This document shows positions 36,572-40,005 of a stretch of 40,005 nucleotides of DNA, piece by piece (positions within the stretch are counted from its first letter, which is position 1; each line of letters opens with the position of its first letter). The stretch spans positions 1-40,005 of the forward strand of contig NZ_JABXKH010000126.1 in the NCBI RefSeq assembly GCF_017115105.1, written 5' to 3'. Origin of the DNA: Nostoc sp. NMS2. Lineage in GTDB: Bacteria; Cyanobacteriota; Cyanobacteriia; Cyanobacteriales; Nostocaceae. The position numbers and the translations under genes were made by a program. The notes under the pieces were generated by a model. It ran no database searches. It was not told the DNA's origin and worked only from the letters and a program-made list of their open reading frames with translations.

Positions 36572-37768
36572 TTACAATTGCAACTCCCCGAAAATATTCC
36601 GGTCTTTCCAGCTAGAAATACGAATAAAATAGCCTTTTTTTACAGAAATACGTGGTATCCATTCATAAACACCATCGCTAGCGGTACGGGAAGAAATGTT
36701 TTGGATAAGTTTGTTTCCATCGTACAGCTTAATCGAGACATCGCCATCAAAATTATCTCGCCACAATATTAAATAGGGCTGATCCTGCTTGGGAAGTACT
36801 TTAGCAGTTAACTGACCGATCAAGATTTTTGGTGCAACCTGATTTTTAGTTATCTTACGGAATCCCAAATAATGAGGAAGGTTTCGGAAGGCAGGATTTT
36901 CTTGTGGATTAGACAGTTGGGGAACAATAATATTTCCATTCTGGGAATTGAACAAATAAGTTGATCTGCCGCCATCAACAGTAATGATGTCGCCTTTAAC
37001 TCCTAATTTACGTAATAAATTGGCTGCCTCATCTAGAGTTGCTTTCTTCACCGTCATAATCAACAATAACTCGTCACCTTTAACACCATCTTTGTCTAGA
37101 GTACCGATGACTTGATATTTATTTGCTTGGTTTTGAGCTAATACTTTTGCTGGATGATCGCTGTATTGGTAAGTGACAATCGCATTCTTAACTGCTTTTT
37201 GGTTGAGAGGTGCGCCGCTAACCTGGTTGTAGTCGGTAATGTATGCCTGCTTATTATTCCAGACTAGAGCTTTGAGGCGAATATTACTATAGTATTTATC
37301 TTTTGGTTGCTTGATTGGCCCATAAGGGCTATTGCCACCACTGATGACCACGCCATTTAGTTTAATTGGAAAGGATAATTGAGTACTAGATTGATATTGC
37401 TCAAAAAAAGAACAATTAATTATCGAAAAAACGTTATTTGCATAAAGTTTGTTATATTCATCTGCAACTTCAGAAAACAACTCTCTTTTGAAAAAAGGAC
37501 TGTAATATTTTCCTTCTCCCTGATAATATTTACCCTCATTTATACCCATATTATCTACTTCTTTGATAATTTGGTCTATGTGCATTTTGCGGAGATCGAT
37601 AACTTGTAAATAGGCTTCATTCCCATTGGTTAATTCTTTTTTATATAAAGCCGCACCGTCTATAGCCTGGAGAGGCTGATAAGAAGATAAAGGGTTGAAA
37701 GTTTGGGTAATCCAAAAGCTACTCAGAATTGGCAGCAAAAAAAGCAATAAATTGATTACAACATTCAT
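36572..37768 (-). CDS. Phosphodiester glycosidase family protein (NAGPA/DUF2233)
   Basis: 398 aa. Residues 4-24 are a hydrophobic segment, either a signal peptide or anchor, so it acts in the periplasm or outside the cytoplasm. The family core lies at about 110-310: NNVFSIINCSFF, LNGVVISGGNSPYG, then GDELLLIMTVKKATLDEAANLLRKLGVKGDIITVDGGRSTYLF. This last part corresponds to the DGGxSTxL active-site motif of N-acetylglucosamine-1-phosphodiester alpha-N-acetylglucosaminidase. The C-terminal 80 residues (ILIGQLTAKVLPKQDQPYLILWRDN..) look like a separate beta domain for sugar or wall binding. Bacterial members act on cell-wall or exopolysaccharide linkages. It is alone, transcribed away from the Eis-like gene. 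Confidence 0.85.
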   Translation of the reverse strand: MNVVINLLLFLLPILSSFWITQTFNPLSSYQPLQAIDGAALYKKELTNGNEAYLQVIDLRKMHIDQIIKEVDNMGINEGKYYQGEGKYYSPFFKRELFSEVADEYNKLYANNVFSIINCSFFEQYQSSTQLSFPIKLNGVVISGGNSPYGPIKQPKDKYYSNIRLKALVWNNKQAYITDYNQVSGAPLNQKAVKNAIVTYQYSDHPAKVLAQNQANKYQVIGTLDKDGVKGDELLLIMTVKKATLDEAANLLRKLGVKGDIITVDGGRSTYLFNSQNGNIIVPQLSNPQENPAFRNLPHYLGFRKITKNQVAPKILIGQLTAKVLPKQDQPYLILWRDNFDGDVSIKLYDGNKLIQNISSRTASDGVYEWIPRISVKKGYFIRISSWKDRNIFGELQL

Positions 37769-37788
37769 AAGTATTTGGTTGAGTTATA

Positions 37789-37873
37789 GCAATCCTAAAT
37801 CATTTGTTAAAAATTAAAATTAGATCCCCTACTTCTTCGATAAGTCGGGGATCTGGACATCATTTAGGATTGC
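37789..37873. repeat. MITE-like element, TIR type GCAATCCTAAAT
   Basis: GCAATCCTAAATCAT and its near-complement ATCATTTAGGATTGC enclose a hairpin AGATCCCCTACTT..AAGTCGGGGATCT (about 37825-37857). The hairpin is a divergent form of the one at 3544-3574, but the ends differ. Confidence 0.7.
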
Positions 37874-37941
37874 GATGGGACTTATGCATTGACAGGAAAA
37901 ACCAAGTATAGATGATTTGAAAAATCAGATCCATCAGGGAT

Positions 37942-37957
37942 CTTAACCGAACTGTAT
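37942..37957. repeat. One-ended remnant of the CAATACGGTTCGG MITE
   Basis: CTTAACCGAACTGTATT matches the right terminal repeat of the MITEs at 5949-6066 and 38359-38474. No left partner is visible. Confidence 0.45.
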
Positions 37958-37999
37958 TTTAAATGCTTTTGCGATCGCTCTCAAAATTCCAATTTTTAA

Positions 38000-38209
38000 C
38001 CTTTGAACTCGGAAGTTCGACCTTTTTGCTCGAACGTTGAGCCTCTGAACTCGGAAGTTCGACCTTTTTGCTCGAACGTTGAGCCTCTGAACTCGGAAGT
38101 TCGACCTTTTTGCTCGAACGTTGAGCCTCTGAACTCGGAAGTTCGACCTTTTTGCTCGAACGTTGAGCATCTGAACTCGGAAGTTCGACCTTTTTGCTCG
38201 AACGCTCAA
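38000..38209. repeat. 42-bp tandem repeat, five copies, each with a hairpin
   Basis: Units begin at 38000, 38042, 38084, 38126 and 38168, starting with CCTCTGAACTCGGAAGTTCG and ending in TCGAACGTTGAG. The central three are identical; the outer two carry a few changes. Each unit holds GTTCGA and TCGAAC around a 9-nt loop. The period is 14 codons, so the array stays open on both strands: a basic RLNVRAKRSNFRVQ series on the minus strand (frame 37943-38236) and LNSEVRPFCSNVEP on the plus strand. I do not believe either is a normal gene; the DNA or its RNA structure is more likely the conserved thing. Confidence 0.85.
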
Positions 38210-38232
38210 GCTTTGAGCTTTAAACTTGTACT

Positions 38233-38594
38233 TCAACAGTGCAATTGATGAATTATTTTCTCCGGCGATACCTGTTGAGACTTGACTTTCCGATTTTTAC
38301 GGGCAAACCGTTGCCCCATTTTTTCAACCATCGGATCTAAATCTGTCCCCTGACCACTCAATACGGTTCGGTTAAGAGAAGAGACGCGATAAATCGCCGT
38401 CAAGACAAAGGACTGATTATTCGCGTCTTTGTGATCTATAACTTTCATCAAAAAACTTTATCCGAACCGTATTGCCTGACCACTGACTTTAGCGTAGTTA
38501 TACACTTGCAACACGGCTGCATAAGCTTCACTGCCCACGCACAAGGAGGTATCATCTAGCAAATCTTGCAATTGTGTGATTCTGTTTTTGTAAT
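38233..38594 (-). pseudogene. Small hypothetical gene split by a MITE
   Basis: The 5' part (minus strand, about 38594-38475) reads ..NRITQLQDLLDDTSLC..VYNYAKVSGQ. The 3' part (38358-38233) reads GTDLDPMVEKMGQRFARKNRK..IIHQLHC and then a stop. Removing the MITE (38359-38474) and one copy of its 10-bp duplication joins the halves in frame as AKVSGQGTDLDP. The restored product is about 80 aa, helical, with a basic tail. I see no good start codon upstream (an in-frame TAA lies 14 codons before TQLQ), so the 5' end may also be damaged. The family is not recognised. Confidence 0.75.
38359..38474. repeat. MITE copy B with 10-bp target duplication
   Basis: 116 bp with ends CAATACGGTTCGGTTAA and TTATCCGAACCGTATTG. 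The direct repeat CCTGACCACT flanks it at 38349-38358 and 38475-38484. The interior shares AGACGCGAT..AATCGCCGTC and the stretch TCTTTGTGATCTA with the copy at 5949-6066. It is too short to encode a transposase and must have been moved by one elsewhere. Confidence 0.85.
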
Positions 38595-38710
38595 AAACTA
38601 AAAGACATCTAATTTACATATTAAATTTTCTCAATATCTTGTAGGGTGGGCAACATGAGCGCCCTGATTATGCAACTTGAATACTGATTCGCTTACTAAT
38701 GGTATAAAAA
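38485..38710. other. 5' part of split gene and leader of the acetyltransferase gene
   Basis: Holds the 5' half of the MITE-split gene (to about 38594), then about 110 bp of AT-rich sequence with the promoter region of the Eis-like gene. No strong ribosome-binding sequence precedes the ATG at 38711 (TGGTATAAAA). Confidence 0.35.
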
Positions 38711-39889
38711 ATGACGGTTCAATTTGACTACAGCACTCTCGCCCATCCACAGGATATCCAGCAGCTGGAACATATCTTTGAACAGTGTTTCATCAGCGCC
38801 CTTGGTGGCGAGGAAGCTTACATCAACATGATTGGCGTAAAAAATTTCCGCATTATTCGGAGATTAGAGCAAATAGTTGGTGGATTAGCAACTCTCGACA
38901 TGGGTCAGTGGTGGGGTGGTCAACGTGTGCCAATGACAGGAATTGCCGTAGTAGGCATTGCTCCAGAATATCGTGGTTCGGGGGCTGCGATCGCTCTTAT
39001 GCAGCACACCCTCAAAGAACTTTACGATAGAGGTATAGCAATCTCCGCTCTTTATCCAGCCGTTCAAAGCTTGTACCGAAAAGTAGGTTATGAGCAGGGG
39101 GGTAGCTGGTGTATTTGGGAGATTGCTACCCAGAATATCCAAGTGCGGGAGCAACCCCTACCTTTGGAATTAGTAGCAAGCATCAATCATGAAGTCTTTC
39201 ATAAGCTATATCAGCAGCAGGCGAGACAAACGCATGGATATTTAGACCGACATCCAGCAATTTGGGAACGAATAATTCAACCAAATGAGAAGGAAATAGT
39301 CTATACCTATTTGATTGGTACTAAAGACCAACCCCAAGGCTACATCATCTTTACTCAAGAGCGAACAGAGAATGGTGAAATCCTCTTCGTGAAAGATTGG
39401 GTACTGAGTACAGTTGCTGCTGCACAAACTTTCTGGTCTTTTCTAGCAAGTCATCGTTCCCAAATTCAGCAGGTGCGATGGAAGAGTTCTGCAATTGATT
39501 CATTGACATTGCTGCTACCAGAGCAAACTGCCAAGATTAAGACTACGAGTCGTTGGTTGCTGCGGATAATAGATGTAGTCAAGGCGCTGGAATTGCGTGG
39601 TTATCCACCGACAATCCAAACCGAATTGCACTTAGAAATTCAAGATAATTTGCTAACTGGAAATAATGATAAATTTATTCTTTCTGTCGCCAACGGACGT
39701 GGAGAAGTCACAAGAGGTGGAAAGGGTGAATTGCAGCTAGACATCCGGGAATTAGCACCATTATATACAAGCTTGTTTACCCCCTACCATTTGCAAATAG
39801 CGGGAAAACTGAATGGTACAGAAACGGCTATTTTAGCAGCTACGCAAATATTTGCAGGTGCTTCGCCTTGGATGGCTGATTTTTTTTAA
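38711..39889 (+). CDS. Eis-like GNAT N-acetyltransferase
   Basis: 392 aa with the tripartite Eis layout. It opens with a GNAT domain (about 1-150), where the acetyl-CoA site is VGIAPEYRGSGAAIALM (V-x-P-x-x-R-G-x-G-x-A), and ALYPAVQSLYRKVGYEQGG follows. A second GNAT-like domain lies at about 160-285 (IIFTQERTENGEILFVKDWVLST). The sterol-carrier-like C-terminal domain (about 290-392) ends in MADFF, whose free carboxylate is part of the active site in Eis. Mycobacterial Eis acetylates lysines and aminoglycosides; the cyanobacterial substrate is unknown. The ATG start gives the usual length of about 400. Confidence 0.88.
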   Translation: MTVQFDYSTLAHPQDIQQLEHIFEQCFISALGGEEAYINMIGVKNFRIIRRLEQIVGGLATLDMGQWWGGQRVPMTGIAVVGIAPEYRGSGAAIALMQHTLKELYDRGIAISALYPAVQSLYRKVGYEQGGSWCIWEIATQNIQVREQPLPLELVASINHEVFHKLYQQQARQTHGYLDRHPAIWERIIQPNEKEIVYTYLIGTKDQPQGYIIFTQERTENGEILFVKDWVLSTVAAAQTFWSFLASHRSQIQQVRWKSSAIDSLTLLLPEQTAKIKTTSRWLLRIIDVVKALELRGYPPTIQTELHLEIQDNLLTGNNDKFILSVANGRGEVTRGGKGELQLDIRELAPLYTSLFTPYHLQIAGKLNGTETAILAATQIFAGASPWMADFF

Positions 39890-39892
39890 AGA

Positions 39893-40005
39893 ATTGGGAA
39901 TTGGGAATTGGGAATTGGGAATTGGGCATGGAAAAGAGGCAGAGGGGCGGGGGGCGGGGGGCGGGGGGCAGGGGGAAAACTCTTCTCCCTTGCTCCCTGC
40001 TCCCT
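39893..40005. repeat. GGGAATT heptamer STRR and G-rich tract
   Basis: Five tandem GGGAATT/GAATTGG heptamers (39893-39928) are followed by a G-rich run with GGCGGGGGGC repeated (39952-39975), then C/T-rich sequence to the window end. The G runs could form a quadruplex. Confidence 0.75.

Noticed and set aside
38000..38170. tRNA T-loop-like GTTCGA motifs in the repeat array
   Set aside because: No acceptor, D or anticodon stems can be built around them.
38000..38209. CRISPR array
   Set aside because: The 42-bp units are contiguous with no variable spacers, and no cas genes are present. These are plain tandem repeats.
37943..38236. 97-codon basic repeat protein on the minus strand
   Set aside because: It is produced by a 42-bp tandem repeat that is equally open on the other strand (81 codons), so the open frame follows from the period being a multiple of three. 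No non-repeat conserved part.
38233..38451. 72-codon minus-strand gene
   Set aside because: Its first third is MITE sequence. The true gene is the one split by the MITE.

Overview
The window is chromosomal DNA from a filamentous heterocyst-type cyanobacterium, almost certainly Nostoc and close to Nostoc punctiforme. Support comes from a 693-residue protein that matches the bacterial dynamin-like protein (BDLP) of N. punctiforme almost residue for residue as I remember it, an orphan nitrogenase Fe protein gene, cytochrome c6, many HIP1 palindromes (GCGATCGC), heptameric short tandem repeats (STRRs) and a dense load of small palindromic repeat elements.

Layout. 1-3.5 kb: rsgA (ribosome assembly GTPase), a 1.35-kb gene-poor stretch, then a solitary nifH with its own terminator. 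3.6-8.65 kb (minus strand): a membrane-remodelling cluster of a small coiled-coil/transmembrane protein, the BDLP orthologue, and a second dynamin-like GTPase carrying a C-terminal J domain. 9-13.3 kb: a Uma2-type protein, a cysteine synthase-like PLP enzyme, a thioredoxin-like [2Fe-2S] protein, a cyanobacterial protein with degenerate internal repeats, and ygfZ. 13.4-16 kb is a scar zone: a lone TnpB (IS200/IS605 type), an N-terminally truncated aminotransferase and a GC-rich repeat. 16-25.5 kb: a four-GAF sensor with a degenerate kinase end, a DUF2256 zinc protein coupled to an isoaspartyl peptidase/asparaginase, an overlapping HicB/DUF29 pair, glmU, a REC-HD-GYP regulator, and the tRNA methyltransferase MnmD.

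25.9-32.2 kb: petJ (cytochrome c6), a secreted TPR protein, a second Uma2 protein, a two-gene unit of unknown function (coiled-coil protein plus a protein with an antitoxin-like tail), and a TonB-dependent receptor. petJ and the receptor share an almost identical operator-like sequence at the same distance from their start codons, which suggests one metal-responsive (copper?) regulator controls both. 32.2-40 kb: a repeat-rich region with small proteins, a DhaM-HPr-EI phosphotransferase fusion, a phosphodiester glycosidase, a small gene split by a MITE (miniature inverted-repeat element), an Eis-like acetyltransferase, and STRR/G-rich repeats at the edge.

The points I find most worth following are the dynamin/J-domain cluster, the shared petJ/TonB operator, a MITE family with 10-bp target duplications that splits a gene whose frame is exactly restored on removal, and two possible toxin-antitoxin-like pairs (HicB-DUF29 and the 28.4-29.9 kb unit). 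I saw no rRNA, tRNA or CRISPR array. All family assignments come from reading motifs, not from database searches.
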